Positions 16,814 through 25,630 of a DNA stretch of 64,000 bases are shown piece after piece (the stretch's first letter is position 1; each line of letters begins with the position of its first letter). Below the pieces are notes generated by a model. It made no database searches, had not been told where the DNA came from, and saw only the letters and a program-made list of their open reading frames with translations. The translations under genes were made by a program, and so were the position numbers. This DNA is from Butyrivibrio sp. MC2013. Its GTDB lineage: Bacteria; Bacillota; Clostridia; Lachnospirales; Lachnospiraceae. Location: NCBI RefSeq assembly GCF_000424585.1, contig NZ_AUKE01000007.1, positions 124,001 to 188,000 on the forward strand. The letters are read 5' to 3'.

Positions 16814-18425
16814 ATAGCTTCCTGTATACTGCAGGCTTTACCCCCGCATACTGCTCAAAAATCTTATTAAAATGTCTCACATCACTATATCCCACTCTGC
16901 AGCATATCTTTTCAACCGAGAGATTACTGTCCCGCAGCAGATCTTTGGCTGCTTCTATCCTGAGATTGGACAGATATCTGGCAAATCCGGTCCCTGTCTC
17001 CTTTTTAAACAAAGAGCTAAAGTATGTGGGAGTAAGTCCCAGCTCTTCGCTGATGGCCTCCAGGCTGATCTGCTGGGAATAGTGATTCTGAAGATACTTT
17101 TTGGCCTGTCTGATGGGACGGACAGAGCTATCCTCTCTCATTGCTTTGAGTTCCTTCATAAGACAACCCACAAAATCCGATGTCACAGCAAAAAGAGCAT
17201 CTATACCGCCGCAGTTATCACAGTCCGTGGTAAAGGCTTTAAGTCTGTCATTTTTGTCCTGGAGTTCAAGTCTCATCAGCAGCATGGAGCCTATCTGCCT
17301 GGCGAGCTCGTATATCTCAAAGCCACGCACTCCGGAGATGGAGCCGATCCTGGTCTTTAGCTCTTCTATTTCTCTAAGCAGTTCCTCTTCATCTATGGTC
17401 TCCAGCGCATGGGTGACCACCTTGGCATAATGGTCCAATAGTTTCTTATCGTACAAGGCTCCCTGGGAGGGATCTGCTTCTAATACCCTGAGATTGCCCT
17501 TGGTCAGTCTGTCTTTGATAGCCTTTTCGGCAGAGCTGAGGCTGGCAGATATATCGGCTGCATCAGCCGCCACACTTCCAAGAGCATAAGCTGCTTCTTC
17601 CTTCCTTAGTATCCCCCTAAGGCTCACTGTCTGACTAAGGCATGACCTTACTGCCTTGATAAGATCCTCTTCTCTTTTGGCAGGATATGAGATCAGAGCA
17701 TAGAGATATCTGCTTTGAGTCAGCATGATGATATCGTCACAGATATCCTTCAGACTGCTGTTCATGACCGACATCACCTTATTCCAAAAGAAGTCTCTCT
17801 GTGCAGCATCAGCACCTTCTGCAGCCGAAGTCTCTCTCCTTACTGCTGCAGCTGCATCATCCAGCTTGACGCAGATGATGCGATAAGCGCCGCCCTTTGT
17901 ATTAAATCTGTATTTGTCCCTGAGCGCAGCCTCTGTCAGTTCTCTGGAAGGATCTATGAGCAGATCCGATATGACTGCAGATCTTATGGTCTGCTCATCA
18001 GCATCAGTCCGGAGCCTGGCCCTGTCCATGGCATCTGCCTGCTGCCTGGCTCCGGAGATCTCTCCTGCCAGCTTGGAGAGAGCTTCATTTAACTGACTCT
18101 TATTAATGGGTTTTAGGAGATAATCCGACACACCATAGCGCACAGCAGACTGAGCATATTCAAACTCCGCATAGCCGCTGACTATGATGATCCTGGTAGA
18201 TGGCGATATCTCGCTTACTTTCTCTATAAGCTTGATGCCGTTGATGCCCGGCATTCGAATGTCCGTTATCAATATATCCGCAGGCTTTTGCCCCAGGAGT
18301 TCCAGAGCTTCCATCCCGTTGGAGACCGTCCCCGTGACAGTCATACCCATGCTGTCCCAGTCCCCCAGCGCCATTATCAGCCTGCAGATCTTCTCTTCAT
18401 CATCCGCTATAACTACGTTTATCAT
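16806..18425 (-). CDS. Response regulator with AraC-type output (YesN class)
   Basis: 539 aa. The receiver domain spans about 1-120, with acidic DDE at 8-10, phosphoacceptor Asp55 in ILITDIRMPG and Lys in YLLKPI. A long middle region (about 130-430) is typical of YesN-like regulators. The C-terminal AraC domain has ISLEAISEELGLTPTYFSSLFKKETG and VGYSDVRHFNKIFEQYAGVKPAVYRK. SD GGGGG lies close to the ATG. First gene of the three-gene signalling operon. The likely target is the adjacent sugar transporter operon at 18639-23213. Confidence 0.92.
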   Translation of the reverse strand: MINVVIADDEEKICRLIMALGDWDSMGMTVTGTVSNGMEALELLGQKPADILITDIRMPGINGIKLIEKVSEISPSTRIIIVSGYAEFEYAQSAVRYGVSDYLLKPINKSQLNEALSKLAGEISGARQQADAMDRARLRTDADEQTIRSAVISDLLIDPSRELTEAALRDKYRFNTKGGAYRIICVKLDDAAAAVRRETSAAEGADAAQRDFFWNKVMSVMNSSLKDICDDIIMLTQSRYLYALISYPAKREEDLIKAVRSCLSQTVSLRGILRKEEAAYALGSVAADAADISASLSSAEKAIKDRLTKGNLRVLEADPSQGALYDKKLLDHYAKVVTHALETIDEEELLREIEELKTRIGSISGVRGFEIYELARQIGSMLLMRLELQDKNDRLKAFTTDCDNCGGIDALFAVTSDFVGCLMKELKAMREDSSVRPIRQAKKYLQNHYSQQISLEAISEELGLTPTYFSSLFKKETGTGFARYLSNLRIEAAKDLLRDSNLSVEKICCRVGYSDVRHFNKIFEQYAGVKPAVYRKLYG

Positions 18426-18535
18426 GTTTCCCCCAATAAATGAATAAACTTCGCATAAGATCTACTTTTTTGCTATTGATCCCTGCACATATTAAATAGT
18501 AATCCATTAGTCAGTCATACTCAAGAATAGAAATC

Positions 18536-18578
18536 AGCCCGTTACTGACAAGCTGATGACCATGATCAGTAACGGGCT
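18536..18578 (-). terminator. Terminator after the tandem binding-protein gene
   Basis: A perfect 13-bp stem (AGCCCGTTACTGA at 18536-18548 with 18566-18578) on a 17-base loop, followed on the minus strand by a T-rich but interrupted tract. It separates the transporter operon from the two-component operon downstream. Confidence 0.7.
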
Positions 18579-18638
18579 ATCATTATATGCTCCGGGCCTA
18601 AATCTCAAGGCCCATGATTTCCTGTTTAAAATGGCTTA

Positions 18639-20501
18639 TCAGAAATCACCCTTTTTGAGGACTGTGACGCCTGTATCTACAACTTCACCGCCCAGGCTAT
18701 CGCCGTTTAAAGCCTTGACGCAGGCTTCTACGCCCTTTGATCCCATCACATCAGGATTCTGCGCCATTGTGCACAGGAGATATCCGTCTGTGATCAGGCC
18801 CTTGATGGAATCAGACTTGTCAAAGCCAACGCCAATGATATCTGCATTGCCGGATGCCTTGATGGCATTGCCTGCACCTGTTGTAGAGCCTTCGTTGCCT
18901 CCAAAGATACCTACAACACCCTGGGTGATATAGTTCTCTGCGATGCTCTGAGCCTTGGCTGCATCACCATCGCAGTACTGTGTCTCAAGGATATTGAAAT
19001 CCGATCCGTCAAAAGCTTCTCTAAAGCCGGCTTCACGATCTACTGTAGACTGAGTGGAAGCATTGACATTTACGATACCGATATCACCGGAAGTGATGCC
19101 CTTGTCGCTAAGAGCTGAGAGCATCTCTTCTCCTGCGATCTTACCGGCCATCTTGTTATCTGTGGAATATGTTGCTTCTGCATCAACATTGGCAGGGGAG
19201 TCTACATATACGATCTTGATGCCTGCATCAATAGCTTCCTTAAGTGCACCTGATATAGCATCAGGACCGTTGGCTGCTACCATGATGGCATCATATCCGC
19301 CTGCTACTGCATTGTTGACACATTCGATCTGCTTGGAGTCGTCCTTGGTATCAGGAGACATGAAATCTACTGTAACACCAGCCTCTGCAGCTGCTGCCTG
19401 AGCACCTTCATTAAGAGTAACCCAATGCTGGTCAATGGAATCCATGGTGATCAGTGCGATCTTGTAGTCACCTGCTGCCTTGGCATCTCCTGCTCCGTCA
19501 TCTGCTGCGCTGGCTGCTCCGCCAAGAGCTGCAGCGTCCAGGATGGATACGCCTGTATCTGTAACTGCTCCGCCCAGCTTCTCACCTTTCAGGGCCTTAA
19601 CACAGGCTTCTACGCCCTTGGCGCCCATCACATCGGGATTCTGAGCCATTGTGCACAGGAGATATCCGTCTTTTATCAGTCCCTGAATGGAATCGGACTT
19701 ATCAAAACCAACACCCACTATATCTGTGTTACCGGATGCCTTGATAGCATTACCTGTTCCGGTTGTAGAACCCTCATTACCACCAAAGATACCTACAACA
19801 CCCTGTGTAATATAGTTTTCTGCTATATTCTGAGCCTTGGCAGCATCACCATCACAATACTGTGTCTCCAGAATATTAAAAGCAGAGCCATCAAATGCTT
19901 CTCTAAAGCCCGCCTCACGATCTACTGTAGACTGGGTAGATGCATTAACATTGACTACACCGATATCTCCTGAGCTGATGCCCTTGGAATCCAGAGCCTT
20001 CAGCATCTGCTCACCGGCAGTCTTGCCTGCTGCCTTATTATCTGTTGAGAAGGTAGCTTCTGCATCTACATTGGCAGGTGAATCTACGTATACGATCTTG
20101 ATACCTGCATCAATAGCTTCCTTAAGTGCACCTGATATGGCATCAGGTCCGTTGGCTGCTACCATGATAGCGTTATAGCCGCCTGCTATGGCATTATTCA
20201 CACACTCGATCTGCTTGGAGTCATCCTTGGTATCAGGAGACATAAAATCTACTGTAACGCCTTCTTTTGCAGCCTCTGCCTGAGCGCCTTCATTAAGGGT
20301 TACCCAGTGCTGGTCAATAGAGTCCATAGTGATCAGTGCGATCTTGTAATCAGTGCTTCCCCCATCATCACCGGCTGTAGTTTCTGAAGCAGTTTCAGCA
20401 GTGCCTTCAGTATTTCCTCCCTCAGTAGCCGAACTGCATCCTGCCAGAAGTGCCGCTGTCATTGACAGGCAGCAGACCATCGACAAAAACTTTTTCCTCA
20501 T
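18639..20501 (-). CDS. RbsB-type sugar-binding lipoprotein with two tandem binding domains
   Basis: 620 aa, about twice the normal length. One signal peptide and lipobox (LLAGC, Cys22) is followed by a Thr/Glu/Gly-rich linker, a first Peripla_BP_4 domain (51-321), a Gly/Ala/Asp linker (322-344) and a second such domain (345-620). Both start DYKIALITMDSIDQHWVTLN and share SPDTKDDSKQIECVNN, VYVDSPANVDAEAT, ASTQSTVDREAGFREAF and GIFGGNEGSTTG. About nine residues in ten are identical by my alignment. Last gene of an ATPase-permease-binding-protein operon. The chain could present two receptors to one transporter. Ligand unknown; an aldose is plausible for the family. Confidence 0.93.
   Translation of the reverse strand: MRKKFLSMVCCLSMTAALLAGCSSATEGGNTEGTAETASETTAGDDGGSTDYKIALITMDSIDQHWVTLNEGAQAEAAKEGVTVDFMSPDTKDDSKQIECVNNAIAGGYNAIMVAANGPDAISGALKEAIDAGIKIVYVDSPANVDAEATFSTDNKAAGKTAGEQMLKALDSKGISSGDIGVVNVNASTQSTVDREAGFREAFDGSAFNILETQYCDGDAAKAQNIAENYITQGVVGIFGGNEGSTTGTGNAIKASGNTDIVGVGFDKSDSIQGLIKDGYLLCTMAQNPDVMGAKGVEACVKALKGEKLGGAVTDTGVSILDAAALGGAASAADDGAGDAKAAGDYKIALITMDSIDQHWVTLNEGAQAAAAEAGVTVDFMSPDTKDDSKQIECVNNAVAGGYDAIMVAANGPDAISGALKEAIDAGIKIVYVDSPANVDAEATYSTDNKMAGKIAGEEMLSALSDKGITSGDIGIVNVNASTQSTVDREAGFREAFDGSDFNILETQYCDGDAAKAQSIAENYITQGVVGIFGGNEGSTTGAGNAIKASGNADIIGVGFDKSDSIKGLITDGYLLCTMAQNPDVMGSKGVEACVKALNGDSLGGEVVDTGVTVLKKGDF
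18657..20351. repeat. Intragenic tandem duplication (two 813-base copies)
   Basis: Copies at 19539-20351 and 18657-19469 encode the two binding domains, separated by a 69-base linker. Most base differences I compared are third-position and silent, so the copies have diverged under purifying selection and are not a collapsed or duplicated assembly segment. Confidence 0.85.
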
Positions 20502-20537
20502 AACTTACCTCTCTTTCTGACCTCTTTTGAATGATGT

Positions 20538-20599
20538 TACTGCAGGGAGCTGACCTGCAGTATCAAAACTGTATCCATACCGACCTGTGCACCGGTCGG
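20538..20599. other. Two hairpins between permease and binding-protein genes
   Basis: A 9-bp stem (TACTGCAGG 20538-20546 with 20554-20562) and a 6-bp stem (CCGACC 20580-20585 with GGTCGG 20594-20599). There is no T-run after either. They may protect the downstream binding-protein mRNA from 3'-to-5' or upstream decay. Confidence 0.5.
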
Positions 20600-20608
20600 A
20601 TGACCCAC

Positions 20609-21616
20609 TTATTTACTCTTCTTGAGACCATTACCTGTTCTGAGCACAGCATCTGCCAGTACCGCAAATACTACGATGACACCTATCACTATTCTCTGGA
20701 TACCAACCTGGGCTCCTACCATATTGAGACCATTCTCCAGTGTCTGCCATACAGCAGCACCCGCAAAGGTGCCCAGCAAAAGACCTGATCCGCCAAGGGG
20801 TGATACGCCTCCGATAACGCCTGCTGCCACAGCATACATCTCATAGGTATTGCCTGCTTCCATATTGCCCATTCCGGCCTGTGCGCATAGGATAAAGCCT
20901 ACTACCACAGAGCAGAAAGCACTTACCAGATAAGTCTTGATGGTAGTAGCCACCACATCTACTCCTGAGAGTCTTGCAGCATCCACATTAGAGCCTATGG
21001 CATATATATGCCTGCCTGTCCTTGTCTTGGACAATAGGAAGAAGAGCGCTATGAATATGACAAGGGCGATCCAGAAGGTGTTGTATATACCGGCAGTCTT
21101 GCCGTAATAGAAGAAATCCTGAAATCTGTCTCCTACTTCTTTGCCAAGCTTTATACCAATATTGTCTGTATTGCGGTTACCATTGACCATGTAGCCTATA
21201 CCCCTTGCCACAAACATGGTTCCGAGAGTGGCGATAAAGGGAGGAAGTCGGAACTTACCAACCAGAAAGCCGTTAATCACACCGATCATCAGTCCGCAGC
21301 AAAGTGATATCAGCATAGCCACAAGCGGCGGCACGCCAAGAGTCATGAGAGTGGCTGTGAGCATAGCGCTCATACCTACTACGGAACCTATGGACAGATC
21401 AATGTTGCCGGTGATCATGACATAGCTCTGGCCTATACCTATGAGGAGGTATTTGGACATAGACCTTAACAGGTTTAGAATATTTTGCCCGGAAAAAACC
21501 TTGGGATTTAATATTCCAAATGCCACATATATTACTATCAGTCCGGCAAATGCAGTTATAGCAGCCCCCATGCCTCTGATCGCCAGTATCCTTTTTATAC
21601 CCTTACGATTGTTCAT
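20609..21616 (-). CDS. Sugar ABC transporter permease, RbsC type
   Basis: 335 aa with about eight to ten membrane helices. RbsC-family landmarks: LLRSMSKYLLIGIGQSYVMITGNIDLSIGSVVGM, NGFLVGKFRLPPFIATLGTM, GRHIYAIGSNVDAARLSGV and AGVIGGVSPLGGSG. I place the start at 21616 because GGGAGG stands six bases upstream of that ATG; the frame is open 16 codons further. Middle gene of the CUT2-type sugar operon with the ATPase upstream and the tandem-domain receptor downstream. Confidence 0.92.
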   Translation of the reverse strand: MNNRKGIKRILAIRGMGAAITAFAGLIVIYVAFGILNPKVFSGQNILNLLRSMSKYLLIGIGQSYVMITGNIDLSIGSVVGMSAMLTATLMTLGVPPLVAMLISLCCGLMIGVINGFLVGKFRLPPFIATLGTMFVARGIGYMVNGNRNTDNIGIKLGKEVGDRFQDFFYYGKTAGIYNTFWIALVIFIALFFLLSKTRTGRHIYAIGSNVDAARLSGVDVVATTIKTYLVSAFCSVVVGFILCAQAGMGNMEAGNTYEMYAVAAGVIGGVSPLGGSGLLLGTFAGAAVWQTLENGLNMVGAQVGIQRIVIGVIVVFAVLADAVLRTGNGLKKSK

Positions 21617-21692
21617 TTCGCACCTCCCAGCCGGAGTAAAGACGCCCCTTTTATCTCCGGTCATATTTCCCTTCTATTATCTGCTATCTCCA

Positions 21693-23213
21693 TTATTTAC
21701 CGTCATCAGCTGATATGATTTTGTTCTCAAATGCGGTTGCCAGCTTGAGGATCTCGTTCTGACTGGTAGCCTTTGCATCCAGTTCTCCTGTGATACGGCC
21801 GTCGCACATGACTATTATGCGGTCTGCTATACCCATGACCTCGGGCATCTCAGAGGATACAAACATGACTGCGATACCCTGCTCTTTGAGATTGTTCATC
21901 AGATTGTATATCTCGACCTTAGCTCCGACATCTATGCCCCTGGTAGGCTCATCAAATATCACGACCTTAGAATTTCTGGCTAGCCATTTGCCTACTACCA
22001 CCTTTTGCTGGTTGCCTCCCGAGAGAGTATCAACATTGACTTCCGTATCCGGAAGCTTGATCCTGAGGTCTGCTATAGCCTTGTCACAGAGCTCCTTTTC
22101 CTCTCCGCTTCTGACCACTCCCGCCTTATTGCAGATGATGTCCAGATTGGGCAGAGCAAGGTTTTGTCTGACGCTAAGCTTGGTACACAGTCCGTCCTTT
22201 TTTCTATCTTCGGGAGCCAGCACTACACCGGCTTTTATGGAATCCATGGGTTTATTTATAGACAAGCTCTCCCCATTTAAGATGATCTCCCCGCTCTCTT
22301 TGGGATCTATCCCAAAAATCGCCCTTGTGGTCTCTGTCCTGCCTGCTCCCATCAGACCTGCAAAGCCCACAATCTCACCTTCATAAAGGTCAAAGCTCAC
22401 ATCTCTCACCATTCTGCCTGCATTCAGATGCTTTACCTCAAATACCTTGCGGCCCTTCTTGCAGGAGACTCTGGGGAATTTCTCCTTGATCTCGCGCCCC
22501 ACCATATTCTGTATGATCTCATCCATGGTAAAGTCCGAGAAATTGCCCTCTGTGATATACTGCCCGTCTCGCATGATAGTGACCCTGTCAGCGATATGTG
22601 ACAATTCTTCAAGTCTGTGAGATATATAGACAATACCACAGCCCTGAGCTTTGAGCTGTCTGATTATCTTAAACAGATCATCTATCTCCCTGGATGTAAG
22701 AGCTGACGTAGGCTCATCCATTATGAGTATCCTGGCATTAACAGAGAGAGCTTTGGCTATCTCTATCATCTGCTGCTTGGATACAGGAAGATCTCCCACA
22801 GTCTGCCTGGGGCTGATATCCACTCCCAGTTCATCCAGGTATTTTCTGGCTTCTCTCTCCATATCTGCATTTCTGAGAGATAGCCTGCCCCTCAGCTCCC
22901 TCCCCAGAAACATATTCTCTGCCACAGACAGATGCCTGCACATATTGAGTTCCTGGTGGATAATGGCCACGCCAGCTTCTCTGGCCAGCCTGGGAGACAG
23001 ATCTGCGTATTCCTTGCCAAATATATAAAGCTCTCCCGAGTCTCTGGTATACACACCGCTCAATATTTTCATGAGCGTGGACTTGCCTGCGCCGTTCTCC
23101 CCCAGAAGAGCCATTACTTCGCCGCTTCTGAGCTCAAAACTGACATCGTCCAGTGCCTTTACTCCGGGAAAGCTTTTATTTATATGCTGCATTGATACTA
23201 TAACTTCGTTCAT
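21693..23213 (-). CDS. Sugar ABC transporter ATPase, RbsA/MglA type
   Basis: 506 aa with two ABC cassettes. The first is complete: GENGAGKSTLM, signature LPVSKQQMIEIAKAL, Walker B LIMDEPTSAL, ISHRLEEL. The second has the family's usual altered P-loop (LMGAGRTE) with LSGGNQQKVVVGKWLA and VIFDEPTRGIDVG. The ATG at 23213 precedes the conserved MQHINKSFPGVKAL start; GGAGG is 11 bases upstream. An ATG at 23261 with GAAGGA is an alternative that would add 16 residues. First gene of the transporter operon. It is the functional counterpart of the degenerate protein at 14383. Confidence 0.93.
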   Translation of the reverse strand: MNEVIVSMQHINKSFPGVKALDDVSFELRSGEVMALLGENGAGKSTLMKILSGVYTRDSGELYIFGKEYADLSPRLAREAGVAIIHQELNMCRHLSVAENMFLGRELRGRLSLRNADMEREARKYLDELGVDISPRQTVGDLPVSKQQMIEIAKALSVNARILIMDEPTSALTSREIDDLFKIIRQLKAQGCGIVYISHRLEELSHIADRVTIMRDGQYITEGNFSDFTMDEIIQNMVGREIKEKFPRVSCKKGRKVFEVKHLNAGRMVRDVSFDLYEGEIVGFAGLMGAGRTETTRAIFGIDPKESGEIILNGESLSINKPMDSIKAGVVLAPEDRKKDGLCTKLSVRQNLALPNLDIICNKAGVVRSGEEKELCDKAIADLRIKLPDTEVNVDTLSGGNQQKVVVGKWLARNSKVVIFDEPTRGIDVGAKVEIYNLMNNLKEQGIAVMFVSSEMPEVMGIADRIIVMCDGRITGELDAKATSQNEILKLATAFENKIISADDGK

Positions 23214-23339
23214 CCCCTTACTTTCCTCCGCAATAAGACCTGTTACCCTCTCTAAGTCCATTATATCCTTCGTTATTTTTGCGAAAAAGTGAGGTAGATT
23301 TACGATTATATTGGTCAATATTATGATGAAAGGATTTTC

Positions 23340-24761
23340 TTATTTTCTAACCCTGTAATTAAGGGAAACCTCTCCATCATCAGCAATATCTATTTCCAGT
23401 TGGTTCTTGATCTTTCTCTTGATAAAGCTCTTTACTTCCTCGTCTGTCATCTCAATCCTGGTCCTATTTAGGACTTCATTCATCAGACTGTTGAGATTAA
23501 GGTCAAGGGACGCTTTGATAGACCTGGCCAGCTCTTTCTGGATGGCATCGGTCTTGATATCATCTGCGCCTCCTGCGTAGAAACTGTCTATATAGCAATA
23601 GAAGATATCATTCTTGATAAGGGTCTCTTTAAGGGCATAGCTGACCTTGTCATGCTCTACCATAACGAGGAAGCGGGCCTCCGGAAGCTCTTCCATCAGT
23701 CCCCAGTAGTCAGAGTCACTGGATACCAGTACAAAAGAATCTACATTATTGGTATAGTACTCCCTGCAGGTACGGGCAGCCACCTTCACATCAGCCAGGG
23801 ACTTATTGTCCTTGAGGCGCTCTATCATGATATATTCCACAGGAATAGATACATAGGAGCTTAGTATCTCCCATGCAGAAGCAGCATGGATATCATCAAA
23901 GAGTATGATCTTCTCTATCTTCTCAAGGCGCTCCGGATCCAGATTCCTGATAGCGGCGCAGAGGCTGTAGGGATCGGAGTTCTCACAATCTACTATAAAT
24001 ACACACTTGTCACTATTCTCTATATAGGTGTAGATATTTGCCTTGGTCCTGTCACTGACATCCGATACCAGGCTCAGATTCTGGAATTCATCATTATTCC
24101 ATCTATAAAGGAGAGTCACAAACTTCCTGTCATTGAGCAGGATATTGCCTTCATCTGAAGCCGGCCAGTTGAGATACTGCTTATAGGGATAATAGTTCAT
24201 ATTCTCATAGTAAAATGCAGCAGCCCTCTTGGTGCCCTCTTCTGTCAGGCCGTCAGGCATGATAAATATGTCAGAGAGATAATCCCAGTTGATCCACTGC
24301 GGGAAGAGATCCCTGCAGTTATTGATCCTGCTCTTGATATTCTTATTGAGATTGATCAGATATGGTGTGGGTTCTTTGAGATGGACATATATCTCGATGC
24401 CGTCATCATAAAGGGACTGCATGGCAGCTATGGGCATATACTCCGGCATACCCATGATACTCCTGCCCTCCTGCTGTATGCCATGGCAGACCTTTAGAAA
24501 GTTGTGCTCCAGCTGTGTCCGGAGTATACAGAGATTCCTGATGATCCTGGCCTTCTTGTCCTTTTCCAGTTTCCTGTATATCTCTGCCTTTACAGGCTCA
24601 TATTCATTTTCAAAAAATTTCTTATTGATGCCCAGCAGATAGGCTACCCTGCTGACAATATCAAACTGCTCACCATGAGAGTTGTAGCCTGCCTGTTCAT
24701 TTATCCTTGCTATCACATCCGCAAAATCCAGGGATGTGCCGTTATTGTTATCAATATTCAT
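23340..24761 (-). CDS. NYN-domain (PIN-like) protein
   Basis: 473 aa, no signal peptide or membrane segment. The central part (about 255-400) looks like a NYN/LabA-type PIN-fold domain: CVFIVDCENSDPYSL at the first strand with the usual Asp, then FVLVSSDSDYWGLMEEL with the paired acidic residues, and ARFLVMVEHDKVSYAL. Such domains are metal-dependent ribonucleases in characterised relatives. The N-terminal 250 residues are unrecognised, and the C-terminal 60 are charged and helical. It lies alone between the transporter ATPase and a GNAT gene, with SD AGGGGA. RNase activity is inferred from the fold only. Confidence 0.75.
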   Translation of the reverse strand: MNIDNNNGTSLDFADVIARINEQAGYNSHGEQFDIVSRVAYLLGINKKFFENEYEPVKAEIYRKLEKDKKARIIRNLCILRTQLEHNFLKVCHGIQQEGRSIMGMPEYMPIAAMQSLYDDGIEIYVHLKEPTPYLINLNKNIKSRINNCRDLFPQWINWDYLSDIFIMPDGLTEEGTKRAAAFYYENMNYYPYKQYLNWPASDEGNILLNDRKFVTLLYRWNNDEFQNLSLVSDVSDRTKANIYTYIENSDKCVFIVDCENSDPYSLCAAIRNLDPERLEKIEKIILFDDIHAASAWEILSSYVSIPVEYIMIERLKDNKSLADVKVAARTCREYYTNNVDSFVLVSSDSDYWGLMEELPEARFLVMVEHDKVSYALKETLIKNDIFYCYIDSFYAGGADDIKTDAIQKELARSIKASLDLNLNSLMNEVLNRTRIEMTDEEVKSFIKRKIKNQLEIDIADDGEVSLNYRVRK

Positions 24762-24919
24762 CTATTATTTCCCCTGTAGTATAGTCACACCCGTAAACGT
24801 ATTATCTACTTTTTCAAAAACACATTTACAAGGTGTTTTCATTAGAACATGAATGCATTATATACTAATAACAAATATTATTGTTTAAATGGTCTCTGAG
24901 GGACGGGGTTTGTGGACCA

Positions 24920-25372
24920 TTACAGTTTGTAGTGCATAAAATTGCCATTATGAATAAATCCATATGCTGTATATAACTTCACTCCCATGTCTGATGCTGT
25001 GATCTGGACTGTTCCGCAGCCATACTCTCTTGCTTCACGGACTACTCTATCCAGGAGTTCTTTTGCAATTCCCTGACGCCTGTAGGAAGGGGCTGTGAAC
25101 ATGCTTGACAATATCCCCATCTTCCCGCTAGGGCATCCAAAATACGGCGGCTTCTCCACAAATGACATACCACTGGTTCCAATGATCCTGTCACCATCAA
25201 TCGCAAGCCAGGATACGATACTTCCGTCAGACATATGACGCTCATAATAGTCTCTTAATGCAGGAACAAGGTCAATGTCCTCCTTTGCACCTTCCTCCCT
25301 AAGCTGCACAATTCGTATATTAATGAATGTATCAAGATCATCTTTTGCAAGCTTCCTATACACTATAGCCAT
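24920..25372 (-). CDS. GNAT-family N-acetyltransferase
   Basis: 150 aa, one GNAT domain. Acetyl-CoA site motif A is visible as LSSMFTAPSYRRQGIAKELLDRVVREA, with the later strand VQITASDMGVKLYTAYGF. The IVSWLAIDGDRIIGTSGMS strand is typical of the central sheet. AGGGGAAG lies just before the ATG. A single-gene unit; the acceptor cannot be told from sequence. A weak hairpin with T-run near 24820-24840 may end the transcript. Confidence 0.9.
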   Translation of the reverse strand: MAIVYRKLAKDDLDTFINIRIVQLREEGAKEDIDLVPALRDYYERHMSDGSIVSWLAIDGDRIIGTSGMSFVEKPPYFGCPSGKMGILSSMFTAPSYRRQGIAKELLDRVVREAREYGCGTVQITASDMGVKLYTAYGFIHNGNFMHYKL

Positions 25373-25532
25373 GTTGATCTTCCCCTTTTAGGCCTTCTCT
25401 TATATAATTATCACATTGCCTCCACTCCAAGGAGTTTTTGACGCAAAAGTCTCTCTTCGCTATACGGCTCAGTCCTACCCAATATAATGATACCACCCAT
25501 TGTTAGTTTTTGTTAACTTTTTCAAAAAACAA

Positions 25533-25558
25533 AGGCCCGTATCAATTGATACAGGCCT
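25533..25558 (-). terminator. Terminator of the membrane-anchored glycosidase operon
   Basis: Arms AGGCC and GTATC (25533-25543) pair with GATAC and GGCCT (25548-25558) with one mismatch. On the minus strand it is followed by TTTGTTTTTTG. It lies about 70 bases after the stop at 25631. Confidence 0.75.
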
Positions 25559-25630
25559 GGTCAATTTTACTGTTTTTCTATATCCGAATGAATACGTCTG
25601 TGGAAATGCATATGATATAAAGCCCTTCTG

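Noticed and set aside
18639-20501. Assembly duplication of a binding-protein gene
   Set aside because: The copies differ at many silent sites and about thirty residues, and the joining linker is unlike either end, so this is a true old duplication.
25373-25532. Small gene or RNA between GNAT and F5/8-domain genes
   Set aside because: No frame with an SD and no stable structure other than the terminator at 25533.
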